The translations under genes were made by a program, and so were the position numbers. A model generated the notes under the pieces. The model saw only the letters and a program-made list of their open reading frames with translations. It was not told the origin of the DNA and ran no database searches. This document shows, piece by piece, positions 43,901 to 54,122 of a stretch of DNA of 64,000 nucleotides; positions within the stretch are counted from its first letter, which is position 1, and the number at the start of each line of letters is the position of its first letter. This stretch comes from Diplonema papillatum (lineage: Eukaryota; Euglenozoa; Diplonemea; Diplonemida; Diplonemidae): contig JAPJBO010000429.1 in assembly GCA_030068145.1 (NCBI GenBank), positions 122,060-186,059 on the forward strand, in the 5' to 3' direction.

Positions 43901-46900
43901 ATCAGCAACCCGGCACAAGAGGCATCTCCCCGTACAAACACCGTGCGCAAAAACGACACCGACATCTCAACTCGCGAAACCGCACAGGACGACGACAACT
44001 CCGACGTTCCTGACTGCAAAGAGGTTTCTGCCGTCAATAACAACCCGGCCGATGATCCGGCTCGGAACGGCGGAAAGCTGGCCGCCGCAGCAGTGCAGGA
44101 TTTGTGGACAGAGGCAGCCGTCGGGCCCCCTCTCTTGGTGCTGAAGTTTGTGGCGAAGGCAGCGGCCATGGCGCATCGCGGGCTGGTCGAGCAGGAGAGC
44201 GTCAACGGCGCCATCGGGACCCTGCTGCGATGCTACGAGAGGAGGGTCGAGCTGGCCGAGTTGTTCGTGGCCCAGGCGCTGCTGCTGCTGAGCGACGAGT
44301 ACGTCGGGTGCCAGGAGAACAACTTCCACCTCGGCATCCTCCTCGTCGAGGCCGTCGCTGCGAGCAGTCTGCACCAAGCCGCGATCCGCTGGAAGACCCT
44401 CTCCGACCTCATCGCCCTGGCACACGCCTGCGTCGGGTCTCGGCGCCGGCAGGTCTTGTACCTCATCGCAAACCTCCTCCACCTCACCGCCGAGACCGAG
44501 CCCCCGAATATTAAGTCCTCCCCCGACACGAGTCGCACACTGACAACTGAGCGACTCGAAGGCACTGAATCCGGCGTCACCGCAAAAGCGCATCCTCCTC
44601 CCTCCTCGCCAGACGGCTGGCGCAGGCGCGTCGACGTCGTGAAGCTCGACTCGCGCTTCGGCTCGCTGCTCGGATGCTACCGGAAGCAGCTCGTCCAGGA
44701 GCTCACCGCGAAGGCGGGCGGCTTCGACAATTTGTCAATGTACCTGCAGGCCCTCGCGGCGGCGCTGCAAGGGCGGAACGACTTGGCGCGCGCACAGCGC
44801 GGCCCGGCCGGGCCGGGGACCCCGTTCGGCGGCAAGGCTCTCCCCGAAGAGGAGGCCGCCCATGCCGCGGTCGACCGGCTGACGCTGTTTTTTGACCGCA
44901 TCGCGGGCGGCTTTGCTTCCTCCGGACCCGACGACGCCGTGTCCGTTCCCGCGGCACTGTTGCACGACGCTCATATGGATGAGCTACCGAGTACGTGGGT
45001 CCGCTTTGGGGGTCCAGTTGCGGAGTGTGTTGCCCTCGGCGCCGGCATGACCATCCGAGGCGTCTGGCACGACTCGTTCGCGTTGGAACCTCTGAACCCC
45101 GACCTGCCTGGAAACAGCAACCCCGCGGACAGCAGCCCCGCCGGCGCCCAGACCCACACCGCTACTGATTTTCCTCAGCCCGCGGGGTACTGCCCCGCCC
45201 CCGCGTTTCCTCGGGGATCCCCTGTGTTCCCCTCCGCACCGCCGCCCGCGGGCGAGGCGCAGAACGCGTCGCATTTCTTGGGAAACGTGCTCGGATGCAA
45301 ACCGAGCGGTCCAGCCAGCTTCGGCGACGCAAGCCGCGGAGTTGGCAGCGAAACAGGCGCGACGGCGCTGCTGCTGGCGTCGGCGTGCGCGAAGGTTCGG
45401 GCGGAGAGCTTCAGCAACTTTGCGACGGTGCTCGCAAACGTGAGCGTCGGCACCGGACAGTGGTATTATGAGGTGGAAGTCGAGGCGTCGACTCTGCTGC
45501 AGGTAGGTTGGGTGGACGCGCAGAACTTCGCGTGCGATTCCGAAGAAGGACACGGTGTGGGCGACGACAGGTACAGCTGGTCTTACGACGGCACCCGCTG
45601 TTGCATTTGGCACGCGAAGACGTCGAAGCCGTATGCAACGCAATCAGACACGCTCGACTCGCGAAGCCGGTCGAACGACGACGGCAAGCGCAGGCGAACC
45701 GCCGAACGCAGGAAGCGCCGTCGGCAGAAAGCGAGGAGAAAGCGCCGCCAGCAATCAGGCGGACTTTACAGCGCGAGCAATAACAACACGACCGTGTCCA
45801 GCTGCGCGACGACGACAGGCAACCAGCCATCGTCTTGCTGCGGCGACACGTTGAAAGAAGCGAATACTTCGCACGATACCCTCTGCGACGAACTCGAGCC
45901 TGAAGAAGGTAGCACAGAAGGAGACTGGGCAGGAGACGATGCCGGTCTTCTGAGCGAGGACCATGATGAAATTGATGCGTACGACGACGACCATGCATCC
46001 TTCGGCGCGAGCGGATGGCGCGCAGGCGATGTGATTGGTTGCCTGCTCGACGTGCCCGCCGGCGACGCCGGCGCAACGATACGGTTCACACTCAACGGGA
46101 CCGACCTGGGCACCGCGTTCTCCGGCGTGAAGATCGCGAATGCGACGCGTTCCCTGAGCCCTGCAGCTTCGCTCCGCTCCGGCGACGTCATCGGCCTCAA
46201 CCTGGGCGCGGCACCGTTCAAACACGCGCCGAACGGTTACCGTGGGGTAGCCGCGTCGGTGGCTTGGCTGCACGGGGTGCTGCACAGCGGAGCCAAACAC
46301 AGCGAAACTGACGAACTCTCAAAAAGAGCCTTGGTAGACGTAGCCGGTGGTTACGCGGATGCTTGGTACAAGGCAGTGGTCCACAGTACTCTCGACCCGT
46401 CGTCATCAGACGATCGGCGGCGCGCACAGCCATTTGAAGTTGATGATGCCACCATGTGCATCAACACCGGAAAGATACTACACGACATAAATCGAGGAAA
46501 GCCTTCTTGCAACTCGGGAGAGGATCGAGTGGCAGAAGAAGACCCCTCGCGCACCACCGGCGATCAACCCGAAAAAACGGCGGGAGACCAAGCACCTCAC
46601 AGCCGGGAAAGAGCGGGCGGCTGGTACTTGAGCGTCCTTTGTAGAATCTCGGTCGTCGCGCGCCTGGTGCGCCCGTTTGTTGGACCGGAACACGCGCTGC
46701 CGAACTGGTTGGGATCCTGCGGTGCGATGCGGGGGCGGCACAGGAGTTGGCTGGGCAAGTTCGTCGAGCTGAAGGACGTCCTCTTGCCCTGGGCGAAGGA
46801 GCCGCTGATAGAAGGAGTCGTTTCGGGGAGCACCAGCGAGTCGCACGTGGCGTCCATCTTTCTCTCTCGGAATTACTTCTCGCAAAACCTGGCGAAGTCG

Positions 46901-48112
46901 GGGCAGACGGAGACGCTCTTTGACCAGCTGCACGCACTGTACCGGCACAAGAGGTCGTGGGCATTCCGGTCTCACGAGAGCTGCGACTCGTCGGCTCGCC
47001 TTTGGACTGTCGTTTTTGAAGGCGAAGCCGCCGAAGACGCGGGGGGGCCGTTCCGCGAATCGCTCACCACCGTCTGCGAAGAACTCTCCGAAGAAACCCC
47101 TTCGAGCTTGTTCATCGCGTCCCCCAACCAAAAAGGAAACTTCGGCGACACTCGCGACAAGCTCGTAGCGCGCCCCGCCCTCGCCAGCACCGCCGACGCC
47201 ACGCCCCAAGCGATAGTTGAGCACGAGTTGCTCCTTTCCAAGTTCAGATTTCTGGGGCGGCTGATGGCCGGGTGTCTCTCCATCAACGAGCCGATGGATC
47301 TCTCCCTCAGCTCCCTTGTGTGGAAAACACTGACGAGAACGCCGTGCGATCGGTCCGACCTGGCTAGTGTCGATCAGATGTGTTTGAACGCCTTGGACGG
47401 GATCGTCAACATTGACAAAAAGGGGGTCACCCCAGAGCTTTTCAGAGACGCCATCGATGAGTGCTTCGTCACGACGCTCAGCGACGGGCAAGAGGTTGAG
47501 CTGGTTAAGAATGGGAGGGATGTAGAAGTCACGTTTCAGACGCGCGAAGCCTACGCCCGGCTTGTGATTGAGAAGCGGCTGAGGGAGAGTGAAGTGTACC
47601 TCGAAGAAATGCGTAAGGGGTTTGCCGACGTGCTTCCCGAGTCGGTGCTTGATTTGTTTACGTGGAAAGAGTTGGAGAGGCGGGTCTGCGGCGCATCTGG
47701 CATTAGCGTGCCGGAGTTGCAGAAGTTGGCGATCTACGAGGACATCGACGAACAGAGCACGACGGTGCAGTACTTTTGGGCGGCCGTTGAAACTTTCAGC
47801 GACCCCGACCTGACCAATCTTTTACGCTTCGTCGCTGCTCGTAGCCGGCTGCCGGTGGCGATGAAGGTGCAGTCCTTTGCGGTTGACGGCAACCCAGACC
47901 ACTACCTGCCGCAGGCGCACACATGCTTCTTTTCGATCGAGCTGCCCGCGTACTCTTCGGTTGATATCATGCGCCACCGGCTGCTATACGCCATCTATAA
48001 CTGCAGAGCTATCGACACCGACGGCACCCCTGTCGGCCTCGATGACATGGACGCCGACGACGAAGAGGAGTTTGAGTTCGACGATGAGCACACAAGCGCC
48101 GGCGAACTATAA
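31936..48112 (+). CDS. Giant HECT E3 ubiquitin ligase (LRR, LamG-like, SPRY, HECT)
   Basis: It joins 31936..39998 and 40402..48112 into about 5,257 residues. The donor ACGAAG|GTGTGG and acceptor TTAAAACAG leave phase 2 and phase 1 parts that rejoin as AGT; the second exon is open right up to this acceptor. In order: leucine-rich repeats (about 75-190; LEELDLSNNVIGSRG, LQSLDLSHNRIG), a long Pro/Ser/Thr-rich linker, a LamG/concanavalin-like domain (about 1165-1325; LTVELWFKL, WCHVALVYQ, GYLTEVRVW), helical regions and low-complexity inserts, an acidic run near 3680, a SPRY domain (about 4340-4635) split by a basic/acidic insert, and a C-terminal HECT domain (about 4880-5250) with FFSIELPAYSS after the catalytic Cys5196 in LPQAHTC. 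As in the family, it should carry ubiquitin on that Cys and pass it to a substrate; the substrate is unknown. The first frame codon is GTG at 31933; I use the ATG three bases on. Confidence 0.88.
39999..40401 (+). other. Intron of the giant HECT gene
   Basis: 403 bp with GT and AG ends. The upstream frame stops inside it at 40104, and the downstream frame has no ATG before 40529. It shows no similarity that I can see to repeats A or B. Confidence 0.75.
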
Positions 48113-48812
48113 ACAGCAGGCGACCAAAATATACTGTCCTCGGGTTATCGATCCGTCGCTACGTCTTGGCGATCTGTGTCCTTGCCCTCGGGATATCGGC
48201 AGCTCGAGCACAGCGGCAGTAGCGAATGGACAGCTTCGATCATCGCGTAGCTCCTTTCCCTTTTTTTGTCTGAGATTCTGGGATTGGCCAACTGTCGGAG
48301 ATCACAGAGACAGGCCGGTTGCTGGTGTACATGTCTTTTTTCAACCCTCCACAGAGCCTCTGATGTGAATAGTCCAACGGCCACACAGCTGTTGCAAAAA
48401 AAAAAAAAAAAATACAAAACATTTCAACCGAACAAAAACGGGAAGGAAAACACAAGTTGGAATAGCAGGCCGGCCAAAGTCAAGAATGTACGAAAATTAC
48501 TCGTTTTACCCCAGGGCCGCCCCCAGACTACATCAGCTCCGATGGAATGATTGGCAATCCATCTGTGAGAGCTACATACACCAACCAGGTTGGCAAATCA
48601 GACTCACTTCTGTCCTGTCTGCAAACTCAGGTTCTGTGCTATGATTGTCCGCCTAATGTGTGGATTCAAGACTGAAACACGGTGATAGTGCAGACCCGGA
48701 TCCCGCAAGACCCACAAATTGATTGAGAAACTCAACTTCTCGGACAAGGACGGGTATCAAGACAGGTTGTTGCTGCGGACCGTGTGCTCTGCCTGTTCGT
48801 GGCAGACGTTGC
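48113..48812. other. Intergenic region downstream of the HECT gene
   Basis: It contains an A-tract at about 48396-48411. A segment near 48618 (CTGTCCTGTCTGC with following bases) has a counterpart near 56588. No gene. Confidence 0.5.
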
Positions 48813-49288
48813 ATATCACTCATTCCACGAAAAAGTGTCACAGATTTCGGCTTTTTTCGGAGTTCTGCCGAAAATTTCCATCTGCAGGTCCGAAAATGGT
48901 CGGTTTCGAGATTTTTAAGACACGTTTGAATCCGTTGAGGACAGGGCTTTCCGAATATCTGGTCGGATAAAAATTTTGACCGACCCCCCCCCCCATAAAT
49001 TGAGGCCGGGTCTCCAAAATATGGGGTCTGAAAATCGACTTTTTTTTTTCTCGGCATGCAGGAACAAGTCAGATTTGACTCGCCGCAGAATTCTACGGGG
49101 GTGCCGATACGGTCCCGTGACAGAACTACGCGATTCCTCAAAAATTTGGCGGAAAATCCCAAAATTGTGCCTCCTCCTGCCGGATACGACGAAATTCTTT
49201 TCGAGAAAAAAAAACACCCAAAGCGGGACTCGAACCGGCGACCAAAAGAGTCATTGGTGAGTGCACTGACGGCTATGCTACTTGTGCC
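48813..49288 (-). repeat. tRNA-headed SINE-like element, minus strand
   Basis: Read on the minus strand, the 5' head has a good A box (TAGCATAGCCG) and B box (GGTTCGAGTCCC), an ACCAA/TTGGT anticodon-like stem and a following T-run. A ~400-bp body ends with AAATCTGTGACAC and TTTTCGTGGAATGAGTGATA, the same tail as the plus-strand element at 49505-49792. The acceptor stem does not pair well, so it is not a functional tRNA. Confidence 0.6.
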
Positions 49289-49504
49289 AAAAATCCGAAA
49301 ATATTTTTCTCTTCTTCCGTCGCAAACCACCAAAATGGTCGCTGGTTCGATTCCTCGGGGCGTCGAGCGTTTTGGAGCTCGTAGTGCGTGTTCTGCTTAC
49401 AGTGGTGGTGTAGCGGGGGTCAAACTGCAGACTTCCTGACGGGGCACGCGAACCACCGGGAGGATGGTTCAAATACCGAAAATGAAATCGCCCGCGTTTT
49501 TTTC

Positions 49505-49792
49505 GCCCGTGGTCTAACGGGTAGCACGCCCACTTGTGGTTCTGGGGGTACTTGATTCGATTCCTGCGAGGAGTGTTTTTTTTGAGGACCGAAAATCGGC
49601 CCAAAAACGTCTAAAGTGCCATCTGGGGGTCAGATTTTTGGCTATATCGAGTTCCAAAAAGGTGCCGATACTTGCCGTGGATAGCTCTTTCCATTCCAAA
49701 AAAAATTTCCGAATTTTGCTCAAAATTTGACCTGAACATGTCGGATATGAGGAAGCAAAATCTGTGACACGTTTTCGTGGAATGAGTGATAT
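49505..49792 (+). repeat. tRNA-headed SINE-like element, plus strand
   Basis: The head GCCCGTGGTCTAACGGGTAG contains an A-box-like core and is followed by GATTCGATTCC (B-box-like) and a T-run. The body shares GGTGCCGATAC with the minus-strand element and ends with AAATCTGTGACAC and TTTTCGTGGAATGAGTGATA. Confidence 0.6.
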
Positions 49793-51377
49793 ATTTGTGG
49801 CGATAGCCATAATTGGAAGTTTGCGATTTCCATCCACTCGATCACAACCCGCACATCGGGTTTTGCAAATGGTATATTCCGAAGGGAACTGCGAATCCCG
49901 CCACAGGTTTGGCGTACCCAACAACACGGCGAAAGAGGCTTCTTGTTATGCTTCCTTTCTCTGACGGTGAAAGAGGCTTCTTGTTATGCTTCCTTTCTCT
50001 GACAGTGAAAGAGGCTTTTTGTCATGCTTCCTTTCTCTATGTCACCGAATCGTGTACTTTTGGCGAACCTTCAAAACCTGTCTTGGGCTTTCCCGGGCAG
50101 CCTCGCCAACACTGAAAGTACTCTCATGTATCAATACGAAACAGACAAAAAAACGTACCGCATAGACAATACAAAAAAGAAAAGAAGGATATATTATTCA
50201 TACTCTTTCCTGTTTCTCTTTCCTGAGTTCTGGTATTTTTGATGCGGCAACAGAGAAAACCCGTATTCTTTCTCTGTAGGTAGTCCCAGTCTTAATCTTC
50301 CTATGCCCCAAGTGCCAGTTAGGCTAGGGTTAAGGTTAGACGTGCTCGAGGACTGCTTTCTTTTCTGCAATTTTCTTTCTAATTCCCATTGTTCTTTACT
50401 TCTTGGTTTGACTCGAAACACAGTCCAGCTGCCCAAAAAGCCGTTTCAAGCCAACATGGCACACTTCCACCATTCGTATCCTTTTTATATTTCCCTTCAA
50501 ATTCTGAGTCATTCAATTCAAAAATAGCCCCCGCCTTCCCCCCAAACGCGTAAAGAACAGGGAGCTTTTTTGAGTCTCCGTTTGCTTGCATTTCTATGCG
50601 CCCGTACGACAACAAATCAAAAACAATATAAAAAAAAGGCTGTCACCATTTTTTCGTTATCTTTGCTCGTGTCGAAATACACGGTGTGCGATCGCATCGA
50701 TTTCACGGCAAGCGGATCTCAACACATTGATTTGCCACCCAAAGCCTGTTATGGCTTCTTACCGCTTGTTACCGTAATACCTTTTGCACCATGTCAAAAT
50801 TGTCCGCAGCAAAACGGAAATACGCAATGAGAGTGAAGTTGGAGTTCTTCGTTCCTAACCTTTGGTGCATCAGGGGTCGTCCTTCCTTCACAAATCAAAT
50901 GTTGATTTCTGACCCGAACTGGAACAAGGAAGCACTCACACACTTGTGGTGTTGTTTGCACAGCAGTGTTCTCAAATTCCCACACAGAAACAGGCGGGAG
51001 GGGGAAACACCACAGCCGCAAAAAAGCAAGAGGCAGAAGCGGAAGAAAACAACAGGGCGGTGTAGGGGAAAAGAATTACCGCCGGAAAACAATTCAGGTC
51101 TTGGCAAGGCACCCGTCAGGAAGCGGGGGGCAGAAAGCCCCCTCAGGTCTACCTCGCATCGTGTCCAGAGGCTTTCTTCCTTTCTGTATCACCCTGAGAG
51201 AAAACCCGGGGTGAAGAAAGAGGCAAACAAAATAAGTACCAAGGCAGCTAAGACGGAAAACACGCCTGTTTCATTTCAACACGATCTGCTGCTTCGCGCG
51301 ATACCAACAGCTACAGCAGAGTCTGAAGGGCTGCGTGTGGAGGCGTGTAGAAAGCCGCAACGGCGGCTGCCAGCTAA
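49793..51377. other. 1.6-kb intergenic region
   Basis: A short direct repeat (GAAAGAGGCTTCTTGTTATG, CTTCCTTTCTCTGAC) occurs two to three times at about 49932-50035. No gene recognised. Confidence 0.5.
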
Positions 51378-54122
51378 ATGAGACTGCAACGCCGGCTCCC
51401 GGCGATGCAGGGCACCTGGCTCGGGGGCCTTCCCTTGCGGCCACGACGGTGGTACTGCCGACCAGAACCCCCGCCCGTGGGCAACCAACCCCCGCCTGCG
51501 AGTCATCCGCCCCCACCTGCAGGCCATCAGCCCGAAGAGGTATTTAGTGCTTTTGTCGTTTTCTTTTTTTGTATACGCACCCAGTGTGCGCGCGATCAGC
51601 CGGCTTGCCGGCTGATTAAATTTCGAGCCCTTTTTTTACCGGCAGACTCGCACAAAGTCAGCCGATTTTCAACAGTGCAAGCTTTGGCTTTGCCACCCAC
51701 AGCGGAATCAGCTTGATGCACCGACAAGATGTTGTCGTAAACCCCTTCTGATCGGCAGACCTTCCAAAAATCAGCCGGCTGGCTATCAGCTGGTCAGTTC
51801 TTCAGGAACTATTTTTCCGGCTGAAATCAGCCGCTTTTTTCCCTAGCGCGAACACTGTACGCACCTGCTTTGCAGGATATACTTGAGGAGGCTGCCAGTT
51901 GCGAAATATCAAAGGAGTGTTGGAATATTGTTGTCCATTCCCACTATCGCAACAGTATTCCGATATCAAAGAAGGTAAATGTGCTGCAACCCACACGATC
52001 TGGGTTCAGGGGCAGGCGTAAGCGTTCAACACAAAATACCCACTTTTAGTTGTATTGTTTCTCCCCTCTAGCCTCCTTTGAAGTAAGCACAAGGTAGCCC
52101 TCGAGTATTCTCGACCGTGTCTCGTCTACTCTTGATACCGTTACGAAAATTGTTGCCTTCGTCCCCGGATCCAATGTGCCAGCGCATGCAGGGATTGGGA
52201 AAGAGTACTTTATCAAAGACTACACTACCGCTATCGTGTGCTCGGTCGTGCATACTCCAAAAAAACGTGTTACATTACCATGTCGTTACCAATAGCGTGA
52301 ACGACAGAAAGAGAGGTACCCAGATCGCGACCAACCATGTGCCTGCGTGTGCACCCCGACATACTGGGCATCTCAATGCAAGCCCTCTGCTCCTGATCAC
52401 AGGCCACAGGTTTCACCCCAGTTCCTATCATTCAAAACTCAGGTCCTCCTGGCTGTGTCTCGGACGGTCGGTACTGATCCAGAGGTGGCCCGGATGGTAG
52501 TGACGAAGCTGCCCCCGCACACCACTGTGCAGCTGGAGGCGGCTCTTGAGGGCACCACAGGTGCCCAAGCGGCTGCGACCGTCACACCTGGCGCCACAGA
52601 GCTGCGGCTGGTTGCCATTGCAGCAGCGTGCCCGTTCATTGGGTTCGGAATCCTCGACAACATGCTGATGATCATCTGCGGTGACTGGATTGATCAGACG
52701 CTTTGCGTGACCTGTGGGTTCAGTACCATGGCAGCCGCAGCTTTGGGGAATACCATAAGTGATGCAGGAGGCGTATACAGTGGTGGTCTCGTGGAAGACA
52801 TGGCTGCAACGTGGGGCATTGAGCCCCCGCGCCTCACCCGAGCGCAAGAAAGCATGTCCATCACTAAATTCTGGGAACGGATCGGGCAGGTAATCGGGGT
52901 TGTCATCGGCTGCTTGATCGGGATGTTCCCGTTGCTGCTGATGGATGCGAGGAAGGCTGAGAAACTGAAGCAGACTAAGCGGATGGACGAAATGTATACA
53001 GGTGTCCTCGAAGGCTTGTCCGAGATGTTGGGCGCCGAAGCAGCCATTCTAATGTTGGTGGATGCAGACGAAGGCGAATTGGTGACAAGAGGTCGGGACA
53101 ACATACCTGAGTTCCGCTGCCCTTTGGCCGAAGGTGTCAAAGGCGCCGTCGCGCTTTCTGGAAAGTTCATGAACATCGAAGACATCCGAACAACGTCTTA
53201 CTTCGACAAGGTCAGACACGAAAACTATCAAGGAACCGGCATCTCGGTCAAGTCTGTCCTCGTGCTGCCTGTGCTGGGGCCGGACGACAAAGTGCTCGGC
53301 GTGGTGGAGGTCATCAACAAGGTCGGAGAGCCGCATTTCTCGGAAAAGGACGAAGACGTCCTCAGCGCGATCTGCTCACACATCAGCACCGCCATCATGT
53401 CTGTGGACGAAACGGAGGGAGCGTTCAAACAGACAATGCAACTTTGCGAACGAAGCCTGCGCAACCAAGGGTACCGTTTGAATTCAGCGCAAAATGCTCG
53501 GATTGATTACCTGTTCCGTCTGGTTGTTGAAGAGGTTACCACCGCTCTTGACGCCGAAGCGGCGCAACTTCTTGTCGTGGACAGGACCAAGGAAGAGTTG
53601 TACACAAAGGTAGCAGACAATCTGCCGCCTATGCGAGCCGATATCAACCGGGGTATTATGGGGAAGGTCGTGAAGACAGGCGAAGTTCTTTGCATCGACG
53701 ATGTGTCGAAGTCGCCTTATTTTGACACCCTCCGGCACCGGAACTACCAAGGCAACGAAATCACGGTCCGCTGCGTGTTGTGCCACCCGATTCTGGACTC
53801 GAACAACCAGGTCATCGGAGTTATTGAAGTCATTAACAAAAAAGGCAAAGACGGTGTGTTTAACAGCCGAGACATGGCATTTGTCAACGCGGTGGCCTCT
53901 CACCTGGCGCTGAACATGCAAGGCCCTGGGACGTCGTTGAAGTCTGTGTTGCGCATGATCGGCAAGCAACAGGAGACGGGTCGTCAGCAAACATCGCGCA
54001 ACCTGCAGAAAGTTCTCAACGCCGCGTTCAACGAAGCAGACAAAAATGGTGATGGTGTTATCTCGAAGGCTGAGTTCGAGGCTGCTGCCAGACGCATCCT
54101 TGCAGGCACGCCTATTGGCTGA
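51378..54122 (+). CDS. TMEM65-GAF-GAF-EF-hand fusion protein
   Basis: It joins 51378..51539 and 52422..54122 (620 residues); the donor GAG|GTATTT and acceptor CACCCCAG are both phase 0. A second in-frame acceptor at 52442 is possible. Exon 1 gives an Arg-rich, acid-free start (MRLQRRLPAMQGTWLGG) like a mitochondrial presequence. Residues about 75-230 form a TMEM65 domain with three membrane helices, containing FIGFGILDNMLMI, CGFSTMAAAALGN and GVVIGCLIGMFPLLLMD. TMEM65 is an inner mitochondrial membrane protein linked to Na+/Ca2+ exchange in animals. GAF1 (about 242-381) has the NKxnFx3DE-type motif NKVGEPHFSEKDE; GAF2 (about 412-554) has NKKGKDGVFNSRD, without the final acidic residue. A single canonical EF-hand loop, DKNGDGVISKAE, starts at residue 594. 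Ligand and location are inferred, not shown. Confidence 0.88.
51571..52070 (+). repeat. Dispersed repeat B, copy 2 (in TMEM65-fusion intron)
   Basis: It matches the rejoined copy in CWC22 intron 1. It is itself interrupted by a 276-bp hAT-like MITE after its first ~11 bp. At the place where copy 1 carries the 3.5-kb hAT element, this copy reads straight through (ATTCCCACTATCGCAAC). Confidence 0.85.
51582..51857. mobile_element. Non-autonomous hAT-type MITE
   Basis: It has ends CAGTGTGCGCGC and, reverse-complemented, CAGTGTTCGCGC (11 of 12 identical), and a perfect 8-bp duplication TACGCACC at 51574-51581 and 51858-51865. The motif ATCAGCCG and close variants recur several times just inside both ends, as in hAT subterminal regions. 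There is no coding sequence. The ends differ from those of the 11354-14850 element, so another transposase family would mobilise it. Confidence 0.9.

Noticed and set aside
40508-48112. Separate HECT gene starting with GTG
   Set aside because: A GTG start is not expected in a nuclear gene; the frame is open upstream to an acceptor that matches the phase of the preceding exon.
49215-49290. Functional tRNA gene on the minus strand
   Set aside because: A and B boxes are good, but the acceptor stem does not pair and the T stem has a mismatch; the linked body and tail fit a SINE-like element better.
49335-49370. Third tRNA-like head (GGTTCGATTCC)
   Set aside because: Only a B-box-like motif is present; I see no convincing A box or shared tail.
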